A stretch of DNA of 64,000 bases from Tillandsia leiboldiana (taxonomy: Eukaryota; Streptophyta; Magnoliopsida; Poales; Bromeliaceae), in assembly GCA_029204045.2 (NCBI GenBank), contig CM055065.1:48330025-48394024 (forward strand), read 5' to 3'. Position numbers and translations under genes: made by a program. The notes under the pieces were generated by a model. The model was given only the letters and a program-made list of their open reading frames with translations, was not told where the DNA came from and ran no database searches. Shown here one piece after another: positions 1 through 12,459 of the stretch. Each line of letters begins with the position of its first letter. The first letter of the stretch is position 1.

Positions 1-120
1 GAAGCCATTTCACTACATTCAAAAACAGGTTTGGACATTAGGCACATATTTCAAAAAATTAACAAGATTGAAAAAATATCTCCTTCACAACGGGATTGAA
101 AATTTCGCTAGGCTCATAAT

Positions 121-897
121 GGGGATTTTTTAAAAATAACCCTCCCAAACATTCAAATTTGCAAACTAACCCTATGAAAATTTTTTTTGCAAAACTAACC
201 CTACTTTTGCCACCTCGGCGCCACGCTGGGCAGACAACGTGAAGGCGCTGAAGCGGTCAGCGCCTTCACAATATTCCTATGAAGGCGCTGAACCCCTCAG
301 CGCCTTCATGCCAATGTGAAGGCGCTGAATGGATCAGCGCCTTCATAGGAATATTGTGAAGGCGCTGATCGCTTCAGCGCCTTCATGATATATACTGAAG
401 GCGCTGGTTCATTCAGTGCCTTCAGCATATACTATAACCGCGTCGAGGACTTAGTCATTTTTCGTGGAAAAATGGCTAAGTCCTCAGTGTAAGCCAAATA
501 TGGCTTCTCTGTAAAGACGCTGAGTGCCTCAACGCCTTTAGTGTAAAAGAGTAAAGGCGCTGAGTGGCTCAGCGCCTTTATTGTAAAACATTAAAGGCGC
601 TGAGCGGTTCAGCGGCTTTTAACTTAATGTTAAAGACGCTGATCGGATCAGCGCCTTTAACTTAATGTTAAAGGCGCTGACCGCTTCAGCGTCTTCTTCA
701 GCGCAATAACCCCGCGCGGGCAGCAGTGTGCGGCACTTCATCTTCTTCATCTTCTTCATCCCGCAGACCCGCAGAGAGCTCGTGCCGATCTCGCCGTCGC
801 ATTGCCCCTCGCCGTCGCCGTCGCCGTCGCCTTCGCCGTCGCCGCCTTCGTCGTCGCCGTCGCCGTCGCATTGCTCCTCTCTCACTGTGAACTGTGA

Positions 898-942
<45 letters not shown>

Positions 943-980
943 CTCTCACTGTGAGAGATCTTGATCTCTCACTGTGAGAG
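121..980 (+). repeat. Left long TIR of the MULE, made of palindrome arrays
   Basis: After a ~110 bp AT-rich tip come about ten imperfect palindromes of the form AAGGCGCTGA-N5/6-TCAGCGCCTT spaced about 40 bp apart (from ~238 to ~700). They fall into an outer set flanked by TGA/TCA and an inner set flanked by TAA/TTA. The two sets are separated by a longer hairpin at 445-485 whose arms read GAGGACTTAGTCATTTTTC and its near complement. The inner end holds a (CT)n tract (~899-944) and four units of the CTCTCACWGTGAGAG palindrome. The right TIR mirrors this whole order. Confidence 0.85.
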
Positions 981-1734
981 ATCTTGATCTTGATCTTGAT
1001 CTCTCCCTCGCTTTCGTTATTCTCCGACGACGTGCGCACGTGAGTTGCACGTGGATTTCGTTGGTGGAGTGAATTGCTGAACCTTGGGCACCACATCATC
1101 TCACTATTCTATCCTCCATTCTTTTGTGAAAATTTAGCCAATGGATTTATGACTTTTCTAAATTCTGAAAAAATAATTTTTATAAAATTAATTTTAGTTA
1201 AAAATTATATAATATTTGATTAAATTTAGATGAAAAGTTAGATCAAACACTAATCATGTTCGAAATGACTAAATTTTTTTTTTGACATCTGAACAAATTA
1301 TTTAATAATATAATTTTTTTAAAAAAATATTAATATTGTGATTCAATATTGGGACTTGGCCAAATATTTAAAATTTAATAGTATTTTTAGTGTTCAAAGT
1401 TAATTTTTTCAAAAGAACAAAATTATTTTAATTTTAGTTGTTGAATATGTAATCCTATCAAATTATGAAAGAAATAAAAATTTAACTCTCACCTCCCATC
1501 ATTTAATAAAATTTTCATACCAAATAGATTATTGTAGGATGAATTTTTTTGGTGTTCATAAAAGACCTAAAAAATAGAGATGTTTAATCTTTTACTTGTG
1601 TCATCGGACTCACAATTTTTTAGGATTAAAGAAAAGAAATGTTAGTTGTATTTAGAGAATGTTTTGGTGCTTTAGAGGACTTTTTTTTTTTTATAAAATT
1701 TTATCGATACTTGTAAAATATTGAAAATTGTTAA
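981..1734. other. AT-rich interior of composite MULE, no gene seen
   Basis: No coding frame, RNA gene or clear repeat was recognised here beyond general A/T richness and short homopolymers. Confidence 0.5.
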
Positions 1735-1884
1735 TATAAAATGATATCATTTACTTGTCTCTGGTGAGAAAGAAAAGAAAAATAATACAAATTTAAGATT
1801 TTAGATGAGTATAAAATGATATCATTTACTTGTCTCTGGTGAGAAAGAAAAGAAAAATAATACAAATTTAAAATTTTAGATGAG
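1735..1884. repeat. Tandem duplication, 2 x 75 bp
   Basis: Two adjacent 75-bp copies begin with TATAAAATGATATCATTTAC and end in TTTTAGATGAG at 1735 and 1810. They differ at about one position, so the duplication is young. Confidence 0.9.
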
Positions 1885-1931
1885 TCAGAGACACTGTAAA
1901 CTCTTTATTTCAAATCTTCATCTTTCAAGAT

Positions 1932-2468
1932 TAGGGATGACAGCACGGCGGGGCAGGAACAAGGACCCTTACCCTTCCCCATCCCTATTTTTGTCCTCCC
2001 TTATCTGAAATCTTTATTTTCGTAGAGATCTTGCATATTTTTTTTAAAAATATATTAAATTAATTTTTAATTTAAAATAAAATAATAGTTTATTTTATTT
2101 CAAAATAGCTTAAATTGTATTTAATTATGAAGTTTTTTTTTTTCAATATCAAATTATTAAGTATGCCTCATCAAATTACTAAAAATATATAACAATTAAA
2201 TATTATGTAGCTAATATATTAAATAAAAAATTAAATATATTTAAAATATTTAATTAAATTTAAAATATATTAAAATATTAAAATTAATTTTATATATTTA
2301 TAAATATATTAATAACATATAATAATATATATGGATTATTTTACTGTGATAGAAAATTTCCATGAGTGGGAAGCCATCGCCGCAGAGACAAAATTTTTTT
2401 CTTTCCCGTTCCATTCAGAACAGATTCATGCGATGACCCAAGTCCAAAAAAAAAAATTACCATCCCTA
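1932..2468. mobile_element. Non-autonomous hAT-type MITE
   Basis: The left end TAGGGATGACAGCACGGCGG and the right end TTACCATCCCTA are inverted in the manner of Tag1/hAT MITEs. The flanking 8-mers ttcaagat and ttcatgac agree at 6 of 8 positions, consistent with an aged 8-bp hAT duplication. The interior is AT-rich and non-coding. Confidence 0.6.
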
Positions 2469-3638
2469 TTCATGACGTGTTTTTTATAAGTTAAGATCAA
2501 AATAGTTAGTCAATATACATCTAACCAAACCCATTAAATCATATAAGGTAATGAAAGTCTATTTTTTCAATAGTAAATCAAAATAGAAATGATCACGGTT
2601 AATTTATTTTATTTTATTTTATTTTTATCAAAATAAGAAAGTTTGAATATATGTTACAAAAGAGATTTTTTTTTTTTACACTCTTTTCAATCCTTAGTTT
2701 CTCACTGCACAACATAAATGAAAATAGTCAAATTCTGGGAAAGAAAAAAAAAAACTATCTGAGTGATTTTAAGAAAGAATTATGCAAAAAATAGAAGTTG
2801 AGTGGTCCAATAATGATGTGGTGGACAATGACCAATCAGTAATTTTCACCTCTTGCTGGGCTTCTCTCTGTTTTTTTAAAAGAAAAATGGTTTTTTTTAC
2901 ACCACAGAATATCTTATACCACATTTATTCTAAAGTGAGTGAATTTTACTATTCACTTCGAAGTAATTAGTAAAAATAAATTTATTCTTAGATGAATAGG
3001 ATGTGAATTTTACATCATATTTGGACTGTACCACTAGTCTCGCTCTTTTTAAAATGTTTCTTATTTAAGCTATAGTAAAAATTTATTTATGGGCATATCC
3101 ATCATATAATTAAATTTCTATTTACAGAACTAAGAATTTGTTAAAAAATTGAAACATGGCATAAAATTATTATTGTTCATTTGGACGAAGTGTGACAGTG
3201 AAGTACTTTTGATAATTAATAAATCACAAAATTTTATACAAATAAGAACTATGGTAATCTCAATTATAAAGTAAACTTGTAGGCCAGTGGAGCGGTTCAT
3301 GAGTAACTCGACTTCAACTCGAAAGTAAACTCGCTTTTATATCGGACTGCTATTCTAATTAGTTTATTATTATCTTACTCATGTTCAGCTTGTTAATTAA
3401 CATTCATAGTGAGGACCTGCACATACAATTGACTTGAGATCGGCCAAGGCCCATCATGAGCTAGATTGAGTCTATTGCTACAGGTAGTCCACTCGTACTT
3501 CTACGAGTAGATTTTGAGTTGAAATGGATTTTAGGTTGAATTATAGATCCGATAAAAATTATTTTACTTTTGCTGTTTGTTTCTGTAGCCCTGTGGTGTG
3601 TCTACATTAGCTGGTTCTAATTTGGCTCAATTCATATC
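2469..3638. other. Non-coding AT-rich stretch, nothing recognised
   Basis: Only one short open frame (62 codons near 2782) lies here, without motifs or codon bias. I see no terminal repeats. Confidence 0.45.
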
Positions 3639-4271
3639 TGTTATAGATTAGGATTTATCTTTTTGTGTTAAAGATAAGATCGGATTTATCCTTATATGTT
3701 AAGGATAAGATTATGGGTTAAAAATAATGATATGTTTCTTATCAATTAAAAAATATATCTTAATACATATTCTAACCGATATTCTCTTATCTCTACGTGA
3801 GAAAGATAATATCCTAAGGAGTCCTAATAATCTATAAATAAAATTCCTTTCCCTATACGGTATAGAGAACAGACGAGAGTCCTAATAATCTATAAATAAA
3901 ACCCTTTTCCCTATACGGTATAGAGAACAGACGATACACAAGAAGAAAAAAGATTTTCTTCTTCTTCATTCTCTCTGGTTTCCACCTTCGTTCCCGGAGT
4001 TTTGGAGTGTGGACATAGAAGAGGACTCTGGTAGCCCTCTTCGCATCCGATCCGATCTGTGCATCCGATTTGCAACCAGGAGATTCGTGGAGAGTCAAGA
4101 ATTGTTATTGTCACCAGGAGATTCGTGGAGAGTCAAGAATTATCAAAACAATGACAATCCAAGAAGGCTAGTAAAACAAACTACCCGATCCGGCTTTTGA
4201 TTCCTGGATACGTTGGCTATCCAGTTTGTAAGTTTCCGCTGCCTTCTAATTCCAACAATTGGTATCGGAGC
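3639..4271 (+). mobile_element. Copia-type LTR with adjoining tRNA-Met primer-binding site (partial element)
   Basis: A 619-bp LTR-like block starts TGTTATAGATTAGG and ends TTCCAACA at 4257. It is followed after 2 nt by TGGTATCGGAGC (4260-4271), one change from the usual initiator-Met PBS. A tandem copy of a ~58-bp promoter block, each with CTATAAATAAA, spans 3821-3935, and a second short duplication lies at 4074-4141. I found no second LTR and no pol, so this is a truncated or non-autonomous element. The 5' LTR boundary is inferred from the TG...CA rule only. Confidence 0.6.
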
Positions 4272-5511
4272 ATGTTTGCTTGTTTTCGCCTGAGATCATG
4301 CCTGTGTTTGCTTGATTTGAAAATATTTCGTTGATCATATTTTTTCGTAGATTAATTCTAAAAGATTTTATATTCGTTTTTCTATGTGAAATCGAATTAA
4401 AATAAATAAACAAATATAAAAGAAAAACTAAATTAGTTTTAGTTTATATTCTTTTATATTGATCACAAAATATTTTTTATTTACATCTGTTATAAATAAA
4501 TTTTTTTTATATACTGTAAATAATTTTTTTACATTCGTTGTATATATATTTTTATGCTGTGTGCATTATTTTAAAAAAAATAAAGGTTGAGATATCGGCC
4601 CCGCGCTTCAGGCGCAAGGGCCGGCCGCAGCACCCAAGCACGCGTGGGCTCCGCGCTTCGGGCACAGGGGCCTAGCCAGCATGGCCCGCGGGCGGGCTCA
4701 GGGCCCAGTGCTTCGGGCGCAGGCCTGACCCAGCCCGCGGCGCCCCTGCTGGCGCAGGCCAGGCCCGGCTCGAACCGGGCCCCGCGCGCCCTAGAGTGGG
4801 CGCAGGGCGTGGCCCGGCCCGGCCTGCTGCGATCGCTGGGCTCGGCCCGGCCCGGCCTGCGCGATCGTAGACAGCCCATTTATTATTTTTATTATTTATT
4901 ATTTATTTATTTATTTATTTTTCCTGTGTGAAAAAAAAAAAATAATAATAAATATATAATAATTTTTTTATGCTCCTATGTGGTGCGAAATTTTTTATTT
5001 ACCTGTGGAATTTAAATAAATATATATATATATAAAAATATGCATGTGTTGCATACCTCATATCTTGTCTGGATTTAAACTTTAATGCTTTTGTAGCTTC
5101 TTCTGAATCTTTATATGCTCTTTTGGTGCATATAAATACTTGTGTTCTTTCGGTGTTTTTCCACAAAATTTAATTTTAGAAAAGCGGGTTCGGCGTGTGC
5201 AGCATTCCTTTAGAATGTTTTCCTGCAAAAAGTGATGTAATAATTAAGGTCATGTAAGAGGAATGTGTTTTGCACACCATCGACGTTTTTCAAATTAAAT
5301 TTTGGCACAAGCATTTATTTTTTTTATTATTATCTGTGTGATATGAATTCTCTAATATCTTAAGATAAGTTCTTAAAAATATTTTTTAAAGATGTGTTTT
5401 TTTAAAATGGATGAGTTCCGATTTTTTTTTTTTGAATAAATTTCAAAATTAAATAAGAAAAAATTAATAATATTAAAATTTCTTGAACCGACACTGGGTG
5501 ATGATTATAAG
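4272..5511. other. Interior of the truncated LTR element with a GC island
   Basis: Between AT-rich flanks, 4591-4872 is a sharp GC-rich island with repeated GCGCTTCGGGCGCAG-like and GGCCCGGCC words. The long frames across it on both strands are compositional and show no recognisable protein. Confidence 0.45.
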
Positions 5512-6100
5512 GGGGATTTTTTAAAAATGACCCTGTCACTTTTCATATTTTGCAAAATGACCCTCTCAAAAAAAAATTTGTAAAACTAATCCTCCTTTTG
5601 CCACGTCGGCGCCACGTAGGGTAGACTGCGTGAAGGCGCTGAAGCGGGCAGCGCCTTCACAATATTCCTATGAAGGCGCTGAACCCCTCGGCGCCTTCAT
5701 GCCACTGTTGAAGGCGCTCAACCCCTCAGCGCCTTCATAGGAATATTGTGAAGGCGCTGACCGCTTCAGCGCCTTCAGCGTACACATAAGGTGTCGAGGA
5801 CTTGGGCATTTTTCGCCGCGAAAATTGACTAAGTCCGCAGTGCAAGAGAAAATTCCCTGTAGAGGCGCTGAGCTAATCAGCGTCTTTAGTGTTCTGCACT
5901 GAAGGCGCTGAGTAGCTCAGCGCCTTTAGTGTAAAACATTAAAGGCGCTGAATAGATCAGCGCCTTTAGTGTAAAACAATAAAGGCGCTAAGTGGCTCAG
6001 CGCCTTTAGTGTAAAACACTAAAGGCGCTGAGCGGTTCAGCGCCTTTAACTTAATGTTAAAGGCGCTGACTGGCTCAGCGCCTTTACCTGCAGCTGCTAA
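5512..6100 (+). repeat. Second, diverged left TIR of the MULE family
   Basis: GGGGATTTTTTAAAAATGACC at 5512 starts a block collinear with the left TIR at 121: AT-rich tip, outer palindromes of GAAGGCGCTGA type, central hairpin (5796-5838), then TAAAGGCGCTGA-type palindromes. It is clearly more diverged than the 121/13255 pair. It directly borders the 3' end of the PMD gene, so it may be the original left end of the transposase-bearing unit. Confidence 0.8.
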
Positions 6101-6306
6101 CAATACTTAACATCACCTTAAAAAAATCCCAAATTTGTACAACAAGTTCAAACATTGACAAATAACATTGAAAAAGTAAAAACTACATTCACAAACAGCA
6201 ATTGATCAACCAACAATCATTTCATAGCATCAAAAAATAAAATTTAGAAAAATTGAGGCTTGAGTAACATCAAAAAATAAAATTTACAAAAATTGAACTC
6301 AAAAGC

Positions 6307-8666
6307 TCAATTTTGAGCACGTCCTCGACCTCGACGTCCTCGCCCACGACCACGTCCACGCCCTCGCCCTCGCCCTCGCCCTCGCCCACGGGGAACAGCA
6401 AGCTCGATGATAGGTATATCATCGAGAAGCTCGACTGCTGCCGACTGATCGAGCTCCTCGATGATACCACCCTCATCCTGTGACGCAATATGCTCGCGCT
6501 CCTGTGGCGATGATGATCTTGGACGACGGCGTGAATATGTCGATGCAAAAGATGTCCGTGCGACTGGCGGCGGGAGCGATGCTGACGTCGAAGGAAATGT
6601 CATCGGTGCCTGAATGGTAGGAGATGGAGATCGTGGCACCTGAAAGAGTGTAAATAGTTTGTTAATATGAATTTGAAAACTTAATTTGAATTCTATGATA
6701 AATGGTACCTGATGACTCGAAGTCGCTCCCTCATCGGAAGGTCGGGTTGCCTCTCTGGCCGTAGGGTCAGATGGTACATGCTGTAGGACCATCCGAATAT
6801 TGTCGCTCATTTGTCTCAAAGTTTGAATAATAGTATCAGTCGGCGGTGGGTCCTGCACTATCTGGTCGACAATGGTTTGAACATGTCGTAGTGTGTCGGC
6901 CTGCATTATAAATTAGAAATTAAAATTAAATTTATATGAGGAAAGTTGAATACAGTAAATTTATATATATAAATTTTAATACCAGTGATCTCTCGACATG
7001 CCCACGAGGGTGGAAAGTTAGCGGAGGACGCTGTACTGGATGAGAAATCCATCGTCGTGTAATGCTCCAGTACCACTGCATGTATATGGATGTCGCTTGC
7101 AGTGGGTCCTCACCAGCAGCCGGGGCTTGATCAAAAATGCGATCAAGCCTCTCGGACCACCTCTCAATGTGGGCAGCATGAAATGCTATCCAGTCCTCAT
7201 CCGCACGCCCACGTACTGTGATGCGTGGGATTGACTCCACATTGACAGGTATATGCTGCATAAGACCGAACTGCCGCATGACTCGGTCTGGCACGTGCAT
7301 CTCCACGATATGAAAGCATATCAGGACTGTCCGTGCACGCCAGACCGCTGAGCCATGCACACAGAAATCAGGTAATGTCTCTATAACCTGATCTGTGTAG
7401 GGCATCCATATAACCTGTTAATCGACAAAATGATTAGTGTTGAATAAAACATCTACATACTTAAAGTATTTAATAAAAGATCTACATACCTGCGCCTCTC
7501 GCTGCTGATCCAGCTCGTCTCTGTAGAACTCAATGTCACACGTCTTGACATTGGTTCCGTAACGCAGCCCTCCAGTGTTGCCCCATCTAGATTATAAAAA
7601 ACATATATTAGTTGCATTTATAATTGAAATACAAAAATCTACTTTATGAAAAAAATATCTTACCGGCAACCCAGGGGTCGATCGACTATCTCGGGCTGAT
7701 CTAGGATGCGCGTAGGTCGGCCGATGTGAAGATGGTCCCAAGCCCAGATCTGTAAATTCACGCCAACAGGTTAAATTAATTAAACAAATATATATTACCA
7801 ATATAAATATAAATCTGAAATCCAGAAATCAGATTTTATACCTGCAATAGGGTAGCAAAACAACAGCATTCGGCCTTCCCGTTCACCGCGGCATCTGCTA
7901 GTGCCCGATATAGATATGCTAGAGTCGCGGCACCCCACGCATAAGCGCCGCAGATATCAAAGTCCGCTAAAAGTGGTAGCCACTTTAGATGAACTCTGTA
8001 TCCGCTGGGGTTTGGAAACAGACTACCCCCGATCTGATATAGCATATAAGCACGGGCGGTAGCTGCGACTAATCCGGCGGGGGCATCCAGAGGTATATTA
8101 TGAAAATGTTGATATAACCAATCAAGTGAAACCTGATACCTCTGGATGTTATCGGGTAGCGCCCCCAATAAGTCCATACACAGAGCCCTCCAGTCGTGGA
8201 GGGTGGAACCAGAGACCGGTGCACCATGCACACGGAGACCCGAGATGACCGCCACATCCTGGAGTGTGACGGTCATCTCACCGTGGCGGAAATGGAAGGT
8301 CTGGGTCTCCAGTCTCCACCTCTCGGCAAGAGCGCCCAGTAGAGCTTGATCCAGTACCAACTGTCGCAGTCGGGATAACCCGTAGAATCCCGACTGGCGA
8401 AGCAGGTCGAGTACCCCTGGATGATCAAGCTCCCACTGGTTCATCTTGCGGCCGTGCTCTGCGAACGGGACGGGACGATAATCCTGTAATGCAAAAAAAA
8501 ATATAGTTAGCTCTTACATATAAAATATAGTCAGCTTATTTATAATATTTGAAAAAAAAAAAAAAATGATAGCTCTTACCTCAGTCCTGATAAAGGCCGA
8601 CCTATGACGATGCTGGTCTACCAAGACAGTAGCATCAACCGGCCCCGCGTCCTCGTGATCTGCCAT
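6307..8666 (-). CDS. Plant mobile domain (PMD) protein carried by the MULE
   Basis: Seven exons join in frame with GT-AG introns: 8666-8580, 8483-7842, 7749-7664, 7586-7490, 7414-6983, 6900-6709 and 6639-6307, giving 622 aa. Residues ~20-430 carry the aminotransferase-like plant mobile domain. Recognisable pieces are HRSAFIR, GFYGLSRLRQLVLDQALLGA, ERWRLETQTFHFRHGEMTVT, QDVAVISGLRVHG, IWAWDHLHIGRP and VIWMPY. The tail is acidic and then a (GR)n run (~residues 595-620), typical of nucleic-acid-binding tails. PMD proteins occur both as host silencing factors (the MAIN/MAIL family) and inside plant transposons; here it is clearly an element gene. The ATG at 8666 directly follows a good splice acceptor (TTGCAG) and lies 53 bp behind the transposase stop, so the two may share a transcript. 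No stop or frameshift was seen. Its role in transposition or in evading host silencing is inference. Confidence 0.8.
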
Positions 8667-8719
8667 CTGCAATAAGCAATCTACATATTAGTAACATGAT
8701 AGCTAGAAATAATTAAATA

Positions 8720-11700
8720 TTAAGACAAAATAAATATAATTGTGTAAATCATACGCCGACGTCCTTGTTGCACTATTGCTGTATTTTGTGGACAAGTGCT
8801 CCTATAATGGCCTTCCTGCTTACAAATGGAGCATTTCCCTCGTCGGCCACCCCCCTCGTCCATTACATTACGAATACGTGTAGATCGTGGACGACCTTTC
8901 TTCCTTCGTAAAGGGGGCGGTACAATCGGGGGACCTTGGGGTCGTGGCCAGTGGCGTCTATCAGGAACAGGATGTAATTGTGGTGCGTACGTCGCACGAT
9001 AGCAGTCTGTACTATACCAGTGTGAAGTAAAATTCTCGTATGGTAATCTCAATTGTGATGTACTACAAACTGCTAACACATGCGAGCAAGGTATTCCTGT
9101 TAGATATAATTCACAACATGAGCATTCGACATTTGAACCATTGACGATCACTTTGTAGTCGAAATCTTCAGTTTTAACTTCAAATTCGGTGAGTCCAAAT
9201 CTTACAATATCATGTGCCCGCGCCGTATCTAAATTCAAATTAATCTGATTTTTTACTTTACTGACAAAAGCGTGAGTCCAAAGTTCACCGTCCTCACGGC
9301 GCTGGCAGAAATAGGTATTAAGCTTATAAAAAGTAGACGCAACAAAAGCTGTGATAGGCAAACCACGGGTGTCCTTAAGAACCCCATTTAAGGATTCAGA
9401 AAGATTTGTAGTCAACATTCCAAACCGTCTGCCTCCATCAAATGCTTTTGCCCAGTACTCTTTATATCTGTCTAGATTATGGACCCACTCCCATGCATCG
9501 TTATCCAACACCTTTAATTCTTCCTTCAGCTGATTATATTCCGTCGGTGTTGTAGCCTTTCCGATTTCCCAGAATTTACTTAACAATATGTCGGTCTTGA
9601 AGCGCTTTTTCATGTTTGCTTTCATATGTCGAAGACACCAACGATGCGCGTGCCCTCGTGCTGGACGATAGATATCAGCAACTATTTCCTTCAATCCAGG
9701 AAATCGATCAGATATTAAACAAATCTCTCTATCACGGGTAACATAGCGATGCAAGTTATGCAAAAACCATCGCCAACTCCCGGCATTCTCTCCCTCACAA
9801 ATTGCAAATGCCAAAGGATATAATCCATCATTTGCATCTACAGCCGTCGCTATCAAAGCATGACCTTCGTATTTGCCGTATAAATGTGTGGCATCAATAC
9901 TAACCAACGGCCGACAATTTGCGAATCCATGGATCGAAGGTCCAAATGACCAAAAAACACGATGAAAGGGAAAAATGCCATCTCGCGGCCACATATGATC
10001 CAGATGCCATTGAGTACCAGGATTATAATTCTTTACCATTGAAAGGTAACGAGATAAGTCAGTGTACGATTGCTCCCAGCTCCCGTAAATAATTTGTAAT
10101 GCTTTCATCTTTGATTGCCAAGCCTTCCAATATGTTATGTCAGTATGGAACTCTGCTTGCACCATATCTCGAATTTCTTTTGGCCTTAAATTAAGTCTAG
10201 CTTTTAACACCGGAAGGATCAATTGACATATAAGGGTGGAATTACAGTTACGGTTCGCCGCATTCAGTATTGGAATTACACATGTGTGTGGACCAGCATA
10301 TGTTTTTACCCTAAAATATGTCGTATTTTTGGGTACTGAAGCATGTAATCTCCAAGAACATTCCTCTACTAAGCATTTGACAGTGTACGTCGTTTTTGTA
10401 GATTTCAAAACTTTCATTTGTACATTATGCTCAATATGCCACCGGTCTAGTGCATCCAATAAAGATGGCTTATCTTGAAAGACACGTCCAGCCCAACTCT
10501 CGTCGATGCTAGGTCGACCAGTATTGATTTGTCGAATATTAAGATCTGTATGATCTACAACATACTGATTAATCCAATTAGTATCGGAAAGAAAACGATC
10601 CGGATGATCAATAAATTCATTTTCCTCGTCAGGATTGTCTACGTAATCATTGCTGATTTGTGGGTTGTCCACTTGAGTGTAAATTGCATTTGCAAGATCA
10701 TTTAACCCTCCATCATGATTTTCATCTATATCTGGAAATGGAACATCCGGTTCGTCATCCTCACTACTATTCAGATCATCATGGATTGGTGAATCCTCAT
10801 GATTAATATCACTATCACCACCCCTGTCAACATTATCACCTCTTTCCTCAACATTCGTATCAAATTCATTAATAGCAGGTGGATTCCAATGTTCATAGGA
10901 ATTAGATAACCTGTAAATTTGGTAAACATAAAATTCCAACATTGCCATTAATTTAAAACTTAACATTTAATTTATATTTGTACTTACCCCCAATCAGAAG
11001 GTTCTAGTTGTAAATGAGACATCCTTGGTTCAATACGGGAGGTCGTGCATTGTTCGCGTGATGTCGTGGCATGCGTGTGGTGTCCGCGTGAGGTCGTGGC
11101 TTGCGTGTGTCTGCGTGAGGTCGTGGCTTGCGTGTGTGTGGTCGTAGGTGCCACACATGTGGTCGTTGGTGGCACACTACTAAACGAGCAAGGTACAACA
11201 CTCTCAATCGGGTCATACTCACTTTCTCTGCAATGTATATAATATTTAAGTCCATTTAAATAATATGCTAAATGACAAAATGACAAAATTATTAGGTTGT
11301 TGTTCTAACCTTGTCATTCTGACACCACCTTCGTGTGGAATATGTTGATCACTCATTACATTGGCGGAAGGACCCAAATCAATATAATTGTGGAGCATAC
11401 TCGTGTAATAACCTTGCGGTTCAAAATTTTCCGACGGTTGTAACTCTTTCTCAATGTATACCGTCACAACACCATGATGTTCACATAATCCGATCATTCC
11501 CTCCAATGATTCATCATCTAGTACTTCGTGAGCTAAATATCCACCACCGACCGTGGGACAACCAATAGTAAATTTTAAACGAAATTGTTCTCTTGTACAA
11601 TTTACTAAACGATACATTCTCCTCTCAAACCTACTATATGTACAATCAGAAGGTATCGCGATTAACTTTTTTTGACCGCCGATATATCGTGGACCATTCC

Positions 11701-11758
11701 CATCGATAACTAATTGTCCATCCCAATGAACACTTATGGGCATGCGATTAGTAGCCAT
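8720..11758 (-). CDS. MULE transposase (MURA-like, DDE)
   Basis: Three exons (11758-11310, 11227-10988, 10910-8720) join in frame to 959 aa. Exon 1 encodes a ubiquitin-fold-like N-terminal region often seen in plant MULE transposases. Exon 2 holds a Thr/His-rich degenerate repeat (ATTSR units). Exon 3 carries an acidic linker, a MuDR DNA-binding domain (~374-440), then the MULE transposase core with D569 (in SIDATHLYGKY), D631 (in LISDRFPGL) and E735 (in TTNLSESLN). These are followed by a SWIM zinc finger (C826, C828, C838, H840) and a CCHC knuckle (C923-X2-C-X4-H-X4-C936). All expected catalytic and zinc residues are present and the frame is open, so the enzyme may be functional. An alternative 3' splice (donor GTATGA near 8750, acceptor just before 8666) would change the last residues. 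It would act in the nucleus on the palindrome-rich TIRs. Confidence 0.88.
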
Positions 11759-11805
11759 TTCAACTACAAAACAAAATTTAACCACTTCAAAATACTACTT
11801 TTAAC

Positions 11806-12459
11806 TTCTCACTGTGAGGGGATCTCTCACAGTGAGCGATCTCTCACTACTGTGAGGGGAAGCTCTCTCACTGTGAGAGAGTGATGTTTACTCTCTCACA
11901 GTGAGCTCATAGTGAGTTCACAGTGCTTCTAGCCCTAAATTACAGTATTGTTTAAATAGACTTTGCAGCAAAATTATAAGTTGTGTTCTTATCGTTTAAA
12001 TTTTTATTTTTTTGGGGGGGGTTAATCAGTGAGAGAGCTAAGCTCTCTCACAGTGAGAGATCAAGCTCTCTCACTGTGAGAGATCACTCTCACAGTGAGA
12101 GAGTGAAGCTCTCACAGTGAGAGATCAAGCTCTCTCACAGTGAGAGATCAAGCTCTCTCACTGTGAGAGATAACTCTAATCTCTCACTGTGAGAGATCTT
12201 GATCTCTCACAGTGAGAGATCAAGCTCTCTCACTGTGAGAGATCACTCTCACAGTGAGAGAGTGAAGCTCTCACAGTGAGAGATCAAGATCTCTCACAGT
12301 GAGAGATAACTCCAATCTCTCACTGTGAGAGATCTTGATCTCTCACAGTGAGAGATCAATCTCTCTCACAGTGAGAGATCAAGCTCTCTCACTGTGAGAG
12401 ATCACTCTCACAGTGAGAGAGTGAAGCTCTCACAGTGAGAGATCAAGATCTCTCACAGT

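Noticed and set aside
230..700. Regularly spaced short repeats resembling a CRISPR array
   Set aside because: Units are palindromes with short variable loops inside transposon TIRs of a plant nuclear sequence; there are no unique spacers of constant length and no cas genes.
698..1099. Open frames with long poly-Arg or Ser-Pro runs in the MULE TIRs (also 12430-12778)
   Set aside because: They arise from (CT)n and GACGGC repeats, occur in mirror image in both TIRs, and contain no domain.
4571..4931. GC-rich 100-115 codon frames on both strands
   Set aside because: Overlapping frames on both strands follow composition of the GC island; no motif or splice context.
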